Shown: in pieces, positions 7,920-16,256 of the stretch
Layout: each line of letters opens with the position of its first letter
Position numbering within the stretch: the first letter of the stretch is position 1
NCBI GenBank assembly: GCA_030698405.1
Contig: JAUYMU010000036.1
Coordinates: 1-36,701, forward strand
Direction of reading: 5' to 3'
Source: Bacteroidota bacterium
GTDB lineage: Bacteria > Bacteroidota > Bacteroidia > Bacteroidales > Prolixibacteraceae
Length of the DNA stretch: 36,701 nt
Notes under the pieces: model-generated
The model's input: the letters and a program-made list of their open reading frames with translations, nothing else
What the model was told of the DNA's origin: nothing
The model's database searches: none
Position numbers and translations under genes: made by a program

Positions 7920-8606
7920 TTAATCGGTTCCAGATTCGTCCAGTTCTTTAAGCGTTTCATTCAGTTTAACCAGATAGCGGCCATACAGTTTGTTAAATCC
8001 CCAGCGAAGAAGAAAAAATGTGCCGGCAATCATCGGAATCAAAACTGCCAGACCAACACCGATAATCAGTAAAATTTTTGAAGTGGAAAGGTTTTCCAGC
8101 CCGCCGGTTGCATTCCCGGTACTGAATTTAATTCCTTCATAAAGTCCTGCAGCGAAACTTACACTCATGTTGATCAGCAAAATTATTACGGCCAAATAGA
8201 ACAAGCGACGGTATGTTTTCAGGGTATCCAGAATACTTGTCAGGAATTCTTTCAGATGAAGGTCAACCGAGAAGTTTCGCTTTATTTTCAGGTAACTGAT
8301 TACAAAAAACAGGTAGGTGGCAACAATCAGCACAACTGAAAAAATATCTATCGGAATCATCCATGATGGATAATGAATGGGCTCTTTGATGATGATTTTC
8401 GAAAGGTACAAATCATCAAAAATAACATAGGCGATGTATGCAAGCAGAATACCAATCCCGATCCGAATGTTACGGTCAATTTTCTCAACTAGCGTTTTGG
8501 TTTGGTTGCGTAACAGGTCATTGATAGACTCTTTACCCAGATGATGTTTATCCGCCTCCTGAGAAGAATATGTATTCCAAGCCGATTTTAAATCATTTAA
8601 ATCCAT
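7920..8606 (-). CDS. Membrane protein linked to ECF sigma factor (putative anti-sigma or sensor)
   Basis: 228 aa with a hydrophilic N-terminus (about 45 residues, starting MDLNDLKSAWNTYSSQE) and four predicted membrane segments near residues 49-66, 85-106, 137-158 and 178-203. A short K/E-rich tail follows. It starts 2 nt after the stop of the ECF sigma factor gene, a spacing that implies translational coupling. In Bacteroidota such pairs usually encode a sigma factor and its membrane partner. No ASD zinc motif is visible, so anti-sigma function is inferred from position only. Confidence 0.7.
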   Translation of the reverse strand: MDLNDLKSAWNTYSSQEADKHHLGKESINDLLRNQTKTLVEKIDRNIRIGIGILLAYIAYVIFDDLYLSKIIIKEPIHYPSWMIPIDIFSVVLIVATYLFFVISYLKIKRNFSVDLHLKEFLTSILDTLKTYRRLFYLAVIILLINMSVSFAAGLYEGIKFSTGNATGGLENLSTSKILLIIGVGLAVLIPMIAGTFFLLRWGFNKLYGRYLVKLNETLKELDESGTD

Positions 8607-8608
8607 CT

Positions 8609-9097
8609 CTATCCCTCCGTGATCATTAGCAACTTCAATTTCTTCTTGATGCGATTCATTTTTACCCTTACATAATTTTGAGTAATCCCCGTAATTTCAG
8701 CAATTTCCTCGTATTTTTTGTCTTCCAGAAACAGCAGTATGATTGATTTTTCTATGCCTGTCAACTGCGAAACTGCCTTGTTCAGCATCTTGATCTGATC
8801 TTCTGTCGTCGTATCGTATGCTTCAACCGCCAACTGCAAATTCTCGAACGGAATTCCCGATTTATCCGGTTGCCTTTTCTCTTTCTTGAAGCTGGTAATG
8901 GCCGTGTTCAAGGCCACACGGTACATCCATGTCGAAAATTTGGACTCGTTTCTGAATGAAGAAAATGATTTCCACAATTGCACCAGAATTTCCTGAAATA
9001 AGTCACGCCGGTCTTCTTCCGAATCGCAATAGATGGAGCAAACCTTGTGAATAATTCCCTGGTTCTCTGTGATTATTTGTAAAAACTCTTTCTCCAA
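8609..9097 (-). CDS. ECF-type RNA polymerase sigma factor
   Basis: 162 aa. Sigma region 2 is recognisable at about residues 12-75 (RRDLFQEILVQLWKSF, then FSTWMYRVALNTAI). Region 4 covers about 105-155 (IEKSIILLFLEDKKYEEIAEITGITQNYVRVKM). It would direct RNA polymerase to a small regulon controlled by the membrane protein encoded right after it. No ATG is available before region 2; the best start is TTG at 9097, giving the N-terminus MEKEFLQIITENQG. No Shine-Dalgarno match is seen. Confidence 0.88.
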   Translation of the reverse strand: MEKEFLQIITENQGIIHKVCSIYCDSEEDRRDLFQEILVQLWKSFSSFRNESKFSTWMYRVALNTAITSFKKEKRQPDKSGIPFENLQLAVEAYDTTTEDQIKMLNKAVSQLTGIEKSIILLFLEDKKYEEIAEITGITQNYVRVKMNRIKKKLKLLMITEG

Positions 9098-9136
9098 AAT
9101 GTGGTTTATTAGTCTGCAAAAACTGATTTCATTACA

Positions 9137-9925
9137 TTAACTCATTTTCAGGAAATTAACTTCCTGCGGAGTTAGAAAGCGGTAGCGTCCGCGTGGCAAA
9201 TCTTTTTTTGTGAGTCCGGCAAAAAGTACACGGTCGAGTTTTTCAACATGGTAACCAAAATGCTCAAAAATGCGGCGCACAATTCGGTTTTTTCCTGAAT
9301 GGATTTCGATTCCAACCTGCCGGGCATCGTCGGCATCAATAAATTGAATGTCGTCGGCAGCAATCAATCCGTCTTCAAGTTCAATTCCGTTGGCGATTTT
9401 TTCCAGATCTTCCCGAAGAAAATCCCGGTCGAGCTGAATATGGTAAACTTTTTTCTTCTCGTAACTCGGATGGGTCAGCTTTTTTGTCAATTCGCCGTCG
9501 TTGGTGAAAAGCAGCAATCCGGTGGTTTGAATGTCGAGCCGTCCGACAGGGTAAATCCTTTCCTGGCAGGCACCCTGAACCAGTTCCATCACAGTTCTGC
9601 CTGCATGTGGATCTTCAAGAGTGGTAGAAAAACCTTTGGGTTTGTTGAGCAAAATATACACTTTGCGCTCCGGATTCAGGCGTTTCCCGTCAAAAATGAT
9701 CTCATCGTCAAGGGTTACTTTTCGTCCGAGTTCTGTAACTACCTCGCCATTTATGGTTACCAAACCCTTGCTGATGAGGTCGTCGGCATCGCGGCGCGAA
9801 CAAACTCCTGCGTTCGAAATGTATTTATTCAGGCGGATCAATCCGTCGCCTGCAGGTTCAGGAGCAGGCTCACTAACTGCTGGTTTCTTCTTTAACGTGA
9901 TTATTTTCTTTGGTAGCTCTTTCAT
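9137..9925 (-). CDS. rluB: 23S rRNA pseudouridine synthase (RluB/RsuA family)
   Basis: Site-specific rRNA pseudouridine synthase. The start chosen is ATG at 9925 (MKELPKK), giving 262 aa. A longer reading back to 10060 would run through the end of the upstream gene and has no family support. After a K/P-rich 25-residue leader comes an S4 RNA-binding domain (about 30-75, IRLNKYISNAGVCSRRDADDLI). The catalytic domain follows, with GRLDIQTTGLLLFTNDG (128-144), where D131 is the conserved catalytic aspartate. The end KNRIVRRIFEHFGYHVEKLDR is typical of RluB/RluE/RluF. The ATG lies 4 nt after the stop of the upstream CarboxypepD_reg gene, so the two are probably co-transcribed. Confidence 0.92.
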   Translation of the reverse strand: MKELPKKIITLKKKPAVSEPAPEPAGDGLIRLNKYISNAGVCSRRDADDLISKGLVTINGEVVTELGRKVTLDDEIIFDGKRLNPERKVYILLNKPKGFSTTLEDPHAGRTVMELVQGACQERIYPVGRLDIQTTGLLLFTNDGELTKKLTHPSYEKKKVYHIQLDRDFLREDLEKIANGIELEDGLIAADDIQFIDADDARQVGIEIHSGKNRIVRRIFEHFGYHVEKLDRVLFAGLTKKDLPRGRYRFLTPQEVNFLKMS

Positions 9926-9929
9926 AATT

Positions 9930-10796
9930 TTAATGTCCTTTCTCCCGGTATATTTTGTATTGTTCTTTAATTGCATTGCGCACATCGTACTCTGTCGATC
10001 TATAGTCAAGTACTTCTTTGCTGTTAAAATAAAACATAAAATCGTCTGCTGCGGAATCACTCAGACCTGTAAGTTTCATTACCAGTTCTTTGTTATAGTA
10101 TTGCGATAAAATTTCCCAGTGTTTTTCGGTAAGGATGGCTTTTCGTGTCTCGCGTTTTTCGCGCTCGCGTTTGCTGGTGTAATATTGCAGAAAACTTACC
10201 GGATTAAAAACTGCGGCCAAAACCGGTGGTTTTTTATTGTATGCGTCGCCACGAAGTTGCGGATCGATGTCAAGCTTTTTAGCCACGGGAACGCCGTGCA
10301 TATTAACTTTTTGCTGTTCGCCCTGAACTTTTACTTCAGGAAGAGCAAACCGGATGGGTTTGGCATACAGGAGCAATACATTCATTTCGTTGTAGTTGGC
10401 AGGAATGCGAACGGTGGTTTTTGAAAACCCAAGAGCCGAAATTGAAAGACTGTCGATGTTCAGTATATCCATTGTAAAACGACCCAGTTCGTCGGTACTC
10501 ACGCCGCTGTTCGTTCTGAAATTGACTACAAATGCAAACGGTACCGGCATTTCATCGTCAAGGTTCAATACTTGTCCTTTCAGCTTGATGGGCATCGGGT
10601 CAATTTCTTCGATTTCCTCCTGTGCAACCAGCTGGAAATGAAAAGAGAACAATATAAAAAACAGTAAAATGATCGTACCATTAATATGTGGACGAAAACG
10701 AACTAACCTGCTATTTTTATATATAGTACTTTTCAACTTTGAACTTTTGACTTTAAATTCCTGATCAGTTTTATGGTTGTGACGACATTCAGGCAA
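9930..10796 (-). CDS. CarboxypepD_reg-like exported protein
   Basis: A signal peptide is visible (HINGTIILLFFILFSFHFQ then LVAQ). A CarboxypepD_reg-like beta-sandwich follows (about residues 70-145: IKLKGQVLNLDDEMPVPFAFV, GRFTMDILNIDSLSISALGF). A charged helical C-terminus carries the FNPVSFLQYYTSKRER pattern often seen after this domain in Bacteroidota. Likely periplasmic or outer-membrane associated; function unknown. No ATG precedes the signal peptide. Possible starts are TTG at 10796 or, more economically, TTG at 10736, so the 5' end is uncertain. It lies 4 nt ahead of rluB on the same strand. Confidence 0.75.
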   Translation of the reverse strand: MPECRHNHKTDQEFKVKSSKLKSTIYKNSRLVRFRPHINGTIILLFFILFSFHFQLVAQEEIEEIDPMPIKLKGQVLNLDDEMPVPFAFVVNFRTNSGVSTDELGRFTMDILNIDSLSISALGFSKTTVRIPANYNEMNVLLLYAKPIRFALPEVKVQGEQQKVNMHGVPVAKKLDIDPQLRGDAYNKKPPVLAAVFNPVSFLQYYTSKREREKRETRKAILTEKHWEILSQYYNKELVMKLTGLSDSAADDFMFYFNSKEVLDYRSTEYDVRNAIKEQYKIYREKGH

Positions 10797-10976
10797 AAGT
10801 AAAAAAATAGAACCAATAACAAGCCAGTCATAACATTCGTTAACCGCTTTTAACAGACCTGAACAAAATAATACTCCGAATTAAACAGCTGAATATTTGT
10901 GTGCTGATTTCTCAATCAGATTGTTTAATTTAACGTATCCAATTTTCGTATACATTCAACACAAAAAATAAAAGTT

Positions 10977-12353
10977 ATGGCACCCAATTCCCGAAAAAGT
11001 ATGAAGAGGCAAATCCTTTGGCCAATAGTTACTTTGCTGATGGCCGGATTGTTATATGGTGTGTATTACATCAATTCGCTACTTCCTATTATCACCGGTT
11101 ATCCGGCCAAGTATTTGTGCTCGGCTGTTTTTGTATCGAACCGGCAACAGGCTGAAGTGGAAGCGATGGATCTGAATTTTTCGTTCATCAAATACACCAA
11201 AAACGAAGTTGATTTTCAGGATTCGAGCGTAACCAGTTCTTTTTTGTGGGGAAAATCGAAAGCCATTTACCGCGACGGATTTGGATGCACGTTAATTCGC
11301 CGCACTGATGAAGCAACGCTGCGGAGCATTAAATTTCCGAAGTTTCCGCCGGCAAACTACAATCAGGATACGATAGCCTGGCCAATGGGAAATATACTTT
11401 CGGATATAAATACCGGAGTTGATAATGTAAAATTAGAGCAGATCACAAAGAAGCTGATGGATGAAAATGGCTACAAAGGAAATGCATTCGCTTTTATGGT
11501 GGTTCACAAAGGTGTTCCGGTAGCCGAAGCATATCAGCCGCAGTTCAATGCCAAAACCCGTTTCCAAAGTTGGTCGATGGCAAAAAGTTTCACCAATACG
11601 CTGGCCGGAATCATGGTAAAAGATGGGAAATGGGACATTGATCAGCCCATTAATATTCCTGAATGGCAAACTGACGACCGCAAACAAATTACCTATAAAA
11701 ACCTGATGTCTGCGGAAAGCGGATTACTTTGGAACGAAGATTACGGCAACCGCTCTGACGTTACTGTGATGCTTTATTGCGAAAATGATTTCGCGCGTTT
11801 TGTATTTGGTCAGCCACTCGAATCTCCGGTTGGCAGTAAATGGTATTATTCATCGGGAAATCCAAACGTGGTTACTTACCAATTACGGCAAACTATTGGC
11901 AACGATCAGGAATATTACCAATTTCCTTATAACCGCTTATTTTATAACATCGGTATGCCCAATGCCGTTTTTGAAGTGGATGCTTCAGGCACTTTTGTTG
12001 GTTCATCATACATTTATGCCACTGCCCGCGATTTTGCCAGGTATGGTTTATTGCACCTTCAGGATGGTGTTTTTAATGGAGAACGAATTTTACCTGAAGG
12101 ATGGGTTTCTTTCAGTACTAGTCCAAATGCACAAAGCAAGGGCGAATATGGCTCTCTGTTTTGGCTGAACAAATCGGGGAAACTTCCATCTGCTCCTGAT
12201 GATATGTATTGGTGTCAGGGGTACGATGGTCAGCGCATTTTTATCATTCCTTCCAAAGAATTGGTCGTGGTTATTTTAGGATTCTCGCATAAACCCAAAA
12301 ATGAAATGAATTGTGATGCACTTTTGGGAGATATTCTGGGAACGATCAATTAA
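10977..12353 (+). CDS. Serine hydrolase, beta-lactamase/class C family (membrane-anchored)
   Basis: 458 aa. A single hydrophobic segment at about 14-35 is probably a signal anchor, so the enzyme acts in the periplasm. The penicillin-binding/beta-lactamase class C fold is shown by S200-M-A-K203 (SxxK, nucleophile and general base) and YYSSGNPN (Y291 in the YxN-like position). A C-terminal QGYDGQRIFIIPSKELVVV strand fits the position of the KTG-type motif. Such enzymes act as esterases, D-aminopeptidases or amide hydrolases; the substrate cannot be told. ATG at 10977 is used; an in-frame ATG seven codons later is also possible. It is divergent from the CarboxypepD_reg gene and convergent with thuA-like. 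Confidence 0.85.
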   Translation: MAPNSRKSMKRQILWPIVTLLMAGLLYGVYYINSLLPIITGYPAKYLCSAVFVSNRQQAEVEAMDLNFSFIKYTKNEVDFQDSSVTSSFLWGKSKAIYRDGFGCTLIRRTDEATLRSIKFPKFPPANYNQDTIAWPMGNILSDINTGVDNVKLEQITKKLMDENGYKGNAFAFMVVHKGVPVAEAYQPQFNAKTRFQSWSMAKSFTNTLAGIMVKDGKWDIDQPINIPEWQTDDRKQITYKNLMSAESGLLWNEDYGNRSDVTVMLYCENDFARFVFGQPLESPVGSKWYYSSGNPNVVTYQLRQTIGNDQEYYQFPYNRLFYNIGMPNAVFEVDASGTFVGSSYIYATARDFARYGLLHLQDGVFNGERILPEGWVSFSTSPNAQSKGEYGSLFWLNKSGKLPSAPDDMYWCQGYDGQRIFIIPSKELVVVILGFSHKPKNEMNCDALLGDILGTIN

Positions 12354-12369
12354 ATATTCCAGTATTACT

Positions 12370-13071
12370 TTATTTTTCTGAAACGTAAGCAATGGCTTGT
12401 TTTACCAATTTCTGATAATTGGGATTGAACCACGAGTTTTTATCGTGACCCGGCTGAATATATACGATGCGCGAATTTTCCTTTTTATGCGTCCAGCCGA
12501 TTATCTTGCTGCTTTGCGGATGATCGGTTGTAAGCAATGGGGTTACGCCTGTCAAAACTTCGGTGTTTCCATAAACTTCATCCAAAATTTCAAAGTCCTT
12601 GATTCCTTTGGTTACCGGATGTTTTTGATCGGTTATTTTTACTTCGAAAGTCACATCGTGCTGATAAGTTGAGGTTTGCGGGGTGTTTTTTTCTTCGTGG
12701 TATTTGCCGCCAACAATGGTTTTATATTCGTTCCACTCTTGATAAGAGCATTGCGAATGATGTAGAAAAACCAATCCTTTGCCCAATTTTAGCAGTTTAA
12801 AATAGCTCTCTTTTTCAGCTTCGGAAATGGTCTTGGGCATATCGTAAAAAACCACTGCATCAAATGTTTTCAGATCAATTGTGCCAAGCTGAAGATTGGC
12901 TTCAGGATGTTTTAACTCCGAATAATTGACACCTTCGAAAGAATCAAACATTTTAAAGAATGATTCGCGGTCGAAATTATGACCGCCGGTTAAAATCAAG
13001 ACATTCAACTTTTTTGCAGAAGCTGAAACAATGAGAAATAGACATAGAATCAATAGTTGAAATCTTTTCAT
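12370..13071 (-). CDS. ThuA-like domain protein (exported)
   Basis: 233 aa with an N-terminal signal peptide (MKRFQLLILCLFLIVSASA). The rest is a ThuA/glutamine-amidotransferase-like fold: LNVLILTGGHNFDRESFF at the start, FDAVVFYDMP, GLVFLHHSQCSYQEWNEY, then IVYIQPGHDKNSWFNPNYQKLV. The family is linked to sugar or trehalose utilisation and is common in polysaccharide-degrading Bacteroidota, but no biochemical activity is firmly assigned. It follows sufS by 9 nt, although the functional link is not obvious. Confidence 0.85.
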   Translation of the reverse strand: MKRFQLLILCLFLIVSASAKKLNVLILTGGHNFDRESFFKMFDSFEGVNYSELKHPEANLQLGTIDLKTFDAVVFYDMPKTISEAEKESYFKLLKLGKGLVFLHHSQCSYQEWNEYKTIVGGKYHEEKNTPQTSTYQHDVTFEVKITDQKHPVTKGIKDFEILDEVYGNTEVLTGVTPLLTTDHPQSSKIIGWTHKKENSRIVYIQPGHDKNSWFNPNYQKLVKQAIAYVSEK

Positions 13072-13080
13072 AGTTGTGGA

Positions 13081-14298
13081 TTAAAACATCGCAATCACCT
13101 TTTTCAAAGCATCAATAAACCGGTCGATTTCTTCCATTGTGTTGTAAAAAGCGAACGAAGCGCGCACGGTTCCCTGAATGCCAAAATGGGCCATCAGCGG
13201 ATCGGCGCAATGGTGCCCGGTGCGGACAGCAATTCCGAATTTGTCGAGCATGGTTCCCAAATCGAAGAAATGAATACCTTCCACATTGAACGAGACTACG
13301 CCTGACTTTTCCTGCTGAGTTCCATAAATCCGCAATCCGTTAATTTTAAGCAATTCGGAAGTAGCATAATTTAGCAATTCATTTTCGCGGGATGCGATTG
13401 TTTCCAAACCTATATTTTGCAGATAATCAATGGCTGCTCCAAAAGCAATTACTCCGCTGATATTGGGTGTTCCGGCCTCAAATTTATAAGGCAATTCGTT
13501 GTAGGTTGTTCCTGCAAAACTGACTTCCGAAATCATTTCGCCACCTCCCTGATAAGGAGGCATTTTGTTGAGCAGTTCTTTTTTCCCGTAGAGAACGCCC
13601 ACTCCATTTGGCCCATACATTTTGTGGGCTGAAAAAGCGTAAAAATCAACATCCAGTTCCTGAACATCAATTTTGAGATGAGGTACTGCCTGGGCGCCGT
13701 CAACCAAAACATGGATTCCACGGGCATGAGCTTTCTCTATAATCAATTTCACCGGATTGATGGTTCCCAGTACATTTGAAATATGCGTTACTGCAATGAT
13801 TCTGGTACGATCAGTTATTAAAGAGTCGAGTTTTTCAACCAGTAAACGGCCGGTGTCATCAATTGGTAACATCACAATTCTGGCTTTTTTGCGTTCAGCC
13901 ATCAGTTGCCATGGAACAATGTTCGAATGGTGTTCCATCTCAGAAACGATTATTTCGTCGCCTTCCTGAATAAAAGTTTCACCATACGAGAAGGCTACCA
14001 GATTTATGCTTTCAGTAGCTCCTTTTGTGAAAATAATCTGCTCACGGGTTTCTGCATTGATCAGGTTTCGTGCCTTTTCGCGGGTATCTTCATAAGCCAA
14101 GGTTGCCTTGTCGGCCAGAAAATGTGCTGCACGGTGAATGTTTCCGTAGTATTCGGTGTAGGTTCTGTTCAACGCGTCAATCACCTGTTGCGGCCGTTGT
14201 GTGGTGGCTGCATTGTCGAAATAAACCAGTGGCCGGTTGTATATTTTTTGGTTCAGGATCGGAAAATCCTGACGTATTTTGTTGATATCGAAACTCAT
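13081..14298 (-). CDS. sufS: Cysteine desulfurase SufS
   Basis: PLP enzyme that takes sulfur from L-cysteine to build Fe-S clusters. The start chosen is ATG at 14298 (MSFDINKIRQDFPIL), giving 405 aa, the standard SufS length; the longer reading to 14385 has a non-homologous leader. K226 in SAHKMYGP is the PLP lysine and C364 in RTGHHCADP is the persulfide cysteine. The latter motif marks group II (SufS/CsdA). FDNAATTQRP at the N-terminus is typical. No other suf gene is nearby, so it is separated from a suf operon here. Confidence 0.95.
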   Translation of the reverse strand: MSFDINKIRQDFPILNQKIYNRPLVYFDNAATTQRPQQVIDALNRTYTEYYGNIHRAAHFLADKATLAYEDTREKARNLINAETREQIIFTKGATESINLVAFSYGETFIQEGDEIIVSEMEHHSNIVPWQLMAERKKARIVMLPIDDTGRLLVEKLDSLITDRTRIIAVTHISNVLGTINPVKLIIEKAHARGIHVLVDGAQAVPHLKIDVQELDVDFYAFSAHKMYGPNGVGVLYGKKELLNKMPPYQGGGEMISEVSFAGTTYNELPYKFEAGTPNISGVIAFGAAIDYLQNIGLETIASRENELLNYATSELLKINGLRIYGTQQEKSGVVSFNVEGIHFFDLGTMLDKFGIAVRTGHHCADPLMAHFGIQGTVRASFAFYNTMEEIDRFIDALKKVIAMF

Positions 14299-14344
14299 AA
14301 TTAATGCAATTATAGAATAAATAACAATTATAGTTTGAATATTC

Positions 14345-14506
14345 CTAACTTTTGTTTTCTTTTTCGCGGGTAGCTCCGCTTTCATTAATGGGTTTTATTA
14401 CTTCAAGGCTTTGGAAGAAGAGCAGAATACGATCAATGGCAGTGTGTTGGCCTTTCCAGTATAGGCCGGGTGACAGTTCTTGTTCGTTGGTGATATTACC
14501 GTTCAT
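14345..14506 (-). CDS. Small ORF (53 aa) overlapping the end of the DUF1016 nuclease gene
   Basis: ATG at 14506, stop at 14345. The first 11 nt overlap the last codons and stop of the nuclease gene in another frame, an arrangement typical of translational coupling. The predicted peptide starts MNGNITNEQELSPGLYWKG and ends in a charged tail (ATREKENKS). The middle (TAIDRILLFFQSLEVIKPI) could form a helix. I recognise no family. It may be a real small partner of the nuclease or the remnant of a longer gene. Confidence 0.4.
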   Translation of the reverse strand: MNGNITNEQELSPGLYWKGQHTAIDRILLFFQSLEVIKPINESGATREKENKS

Positions 14507-15626
14507 ATTCTTTGAGTTGCTTTTTAATAAATAGTTCCAATTCTTTTTTGTCGGGCAAAGCTACGAGATATTTCGAAACAAATACTTTTTGTTCAATTCC
14601 TGCTGTGGCAAACTCCACATGTTCCTGGTCTTTGTCGGAACACAGCAATATGCCAACAGGAAGATTATCACCTTTATTCATTTCATACTTTTTATAGTAT
14701 TCGATGTATGTGTTGAGCTGGCTTGCATGTGAATGGTGAAAACGTTCCATTTTAAGGTCAATCAGCACATGGCAATGCAGTATGCGGTGGTAAAAAACGA
14801 GGTCAATAAAATCATATTCATTATCAATGAGCACACGCTTTTGCCTTGCTTCAAAGCAAAACCCTTTGCCTAATTCGAGTAGGAATTCCTGCAAATGATC
14901 GAGAATGGCTTTTTCGAGTTCTTTTTCGCGAAACACATCGCTTTGCTTCAAACCAAGAAACTCGAAGATATAGGGATCTCTAATGATGTCAGAAAATTTG
15001 GGTTGAAGCTCATCGCTTTTTAAAGAGTTTAAAAGCAATTCTTTATTTTTAGATAAGCCTGTACGTTCGTAAAGCAAAGAACCTATATGCCTCTTCAATT
15101 CTTTGACGCTCCATGTATTTTTGACACATTCGTTTTCATAAAATAAACGCATCAAAGGTTCATCAATGCGAATTAGTTCAACAAAATGAGAATAGGATAT
15201 AGCCGAAAAGAGCTTTGTGTAATGGTGATCAGGGATATTGAATTCGGGGTTCGTGATCCCCCGAATTAGAAAAGCCTCACTGTTTTTTTCTGAAATATAG
15301 GAATCGGGGTTTATCAACCCCCGAATTGGTAGATTCTTATTAAAAAACTGAGCAGCCATAGGATAAGCGAGATAGAACTGTCGGAAACGGCGCAGCTCTC
15401 TTTCATCGGTATTGGGAATGTTGCGAATTTTTAATTCGGCAGCAATTCGGGCAAGTAATGCTTTGCCATATTCAGCCCGATCCTTCCCTTTTTGTTCGAA
15501 CTCAAAAATCGATAATCCGAAAAACCAATTTCTGAGCGTTAGTGAAAAATTTACTGCTCGAATGCCATGTTCTTTCAGCTCGTTATTAAGTTCAGAAAGT
15601 GTAAGTATGAGTTTATTAAAATCCAT
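14496..15626 (-). CDS. DUF1016 / YhcG-type PDDEXK nuclease domain protein
   Basis: 376 aa. The N-terminal DUF1016_N helical domain (about 5-95) carries LRNWFFGLSIFEFEQKGKDRA and RRFRQFYLAYP. A variable linker (about 96-133) is followed by the conserved YTKLFSAISYSHFVELIRIDEPLMRLFYENE block. The C-terminal nuclease fold has E259, D275 (YDFIDLVFYHR) and the D290-L-K292 signature in VLIDLKMERF, a complete PD-(D/E)xK set. YhcG proteins are often found with restriction-modification or other defence genes; an enzymatic role on DNA is inferred. The linker is encoded by DNA with two palindromes giving two near-identical IRG-x-x-NP peptides. The upstream helical-repeat gene ends 11 nt before it and a 53-aa ORF overlaps its end. 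Confidence 0.88.
   Translation of the reverse strand: MDFNKLILTLSELNNELKEHGIRAVNFSLTLRNWFFGLSIFEFEQKGKDRAEYGKALLARIAAELKIRNIPNTDERELRRFRQFYLAYPMAAQFFNKNLPIRGLINPDSYISEKNSEAFLIRGITNPEFNIPDHHYTKLFSAISYSHFVELIRIDEPLMRLFYENECVKNTWSVKELKRHIGSLLYERTGLSKNKELLLNSLKSDELQPKFSDIIRDPYIFEFLGLKQSDVFREKELEKAILDHLQEFLLELGKGFCFEARQKRVLIDNEYDFIDLVFYHRILHCHVLIDLKMERFHHSHASQLNTYIEYYKKYEMNKGDNLPVGILLCSDKDQEHVEFATAGIEQKVFVSKYLVALPDKKELELFIKKQLKEYER
15241..15324. repeat. Two in-frame palindromes within the DUF1016 nuclease gene
   Basis: The first palindrome has 9-bp arms AATTCGGGG (15241-15249) and CCCCGAATT (15259-15267). The second, exactly 60 bp further, has arms TCGGGG (15304-15309) and CCCCGA (15319-15324). 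Both share a core with one extra C on the right arm, and both encode IRG(I/L)xNP(E/D) on the minus strand. They fall in the variable linker between DUF1016_N and the nuclease part. Confidence 0.7.
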
Positions 15627-15637
15627 GAGTTACAATA

Positions 15638-16168
15638 TTACCAATTACTTTTAATGTTATAAAGCTTTTTCAGCAACTTTCCTCCTCTCGACGAAATTCC
15701 GGCAGAACCGTGATATTCAATTTCATGTTCGATCAGATTGATCAGTTCGCCTGAAAAATCGGGTTCTTTTTGTGCAATATTAAACAGAATTTGCATGGCA
15801 TGAACACGAACCGCAATAGGTTCTTCTGAGTTTGTGAACACCTCAATGCAGAAATTCAATAACAAAGCCACTTTTTCTTCCGGAATATCATGAAGACTGA
15901 TCAGTTTCAACAGATGCCTTTTTTTACTTGCATTTTGCGTGGTCAGTAAAAACTCAGTCATTGCCGGAAGAAATGGCAGAATAAGTTCCGGATGTTTTTC
16001 ATGGATCATTTCTGCCAGATACATTGCCCGCCAACTTTTATCCAGTTGATCATTCAGCGCAATACTCATTAACCGATCTAAATTCTCCGGAAAAATGGAA
16101 ATATGCTGCACCACCAAAGCAATGTTTTCCCATGAAAGAATCAATGTATAAAGCTCATGTTCTGTCAT
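15638..16168 (-). CDS. Uncharacterised all-helical (HEAT-like) protein
   Basis: 176 aa from ATG at 16168 (MTEHELYTLILSW); a TTG 14 codons upstream (16210) could extend it. The sequence is almost entirely amphipathic helices in pairs, such as LDKSWRAMYLAEMIHEKHPEL, ASKKRHLLKLISLHDIPEEK and PIAVRVHAMQILFNIAQ. This is the look of HEAT/armadillo-type repeats that serve as binding scaffolds. It is cytoplasmic, with no signal peptide. It ends 11 nt before the DUF1016 nuclease gene on the same strand, suggesting a shared transcript. No function can be assigned. Confidence 0.65.
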   Translation of the reverse strand: MTEHELYTLILSWENIALVVQHISIFPENLDRLMSIALNDQLDKSWRAMYLAEMIHEKHPELILPFLPAMTEFLLTTQNASKKRHLLKLISLHDIPEEKVALLLNFCIEVFTNSEEPIAVRVHAMQILFNIAQKEPDFSGELINLIEHEIEYHGSAGISSRGGKLLKKLYNIKSNW

Positions 16169-16256
16169 ATAGATGATTTGAGGACTTCTGGAACTTAGGT
16201 TGTTTGCCAAACAATAAATATAACCGATCTTTGGAGAACATTGAAACGAAAATGCA

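Noticed and set aside
9299-9895. 198-codon plus-strand ORF opposite rluB
   Set aside because: Antisense shadow of a well-supported RluB gene. The predicted protein has no recognisable domain, and its codons mirror the sense frame.
9926-10060. N-terminal extension of RluB (45 residues)
   Set aside because: It overlaps the coding end of the CarboxypepD_reg gene; ATG at 9925 gives the expected leader and S4 domain.
14299-14385. N-terminal extension of SufS (29 residues)
   Set aside because: SufS homologues start at the MSFDINKIRQDFPIL position; the extension covers the upstream non-coding region and the end of the small ORF.
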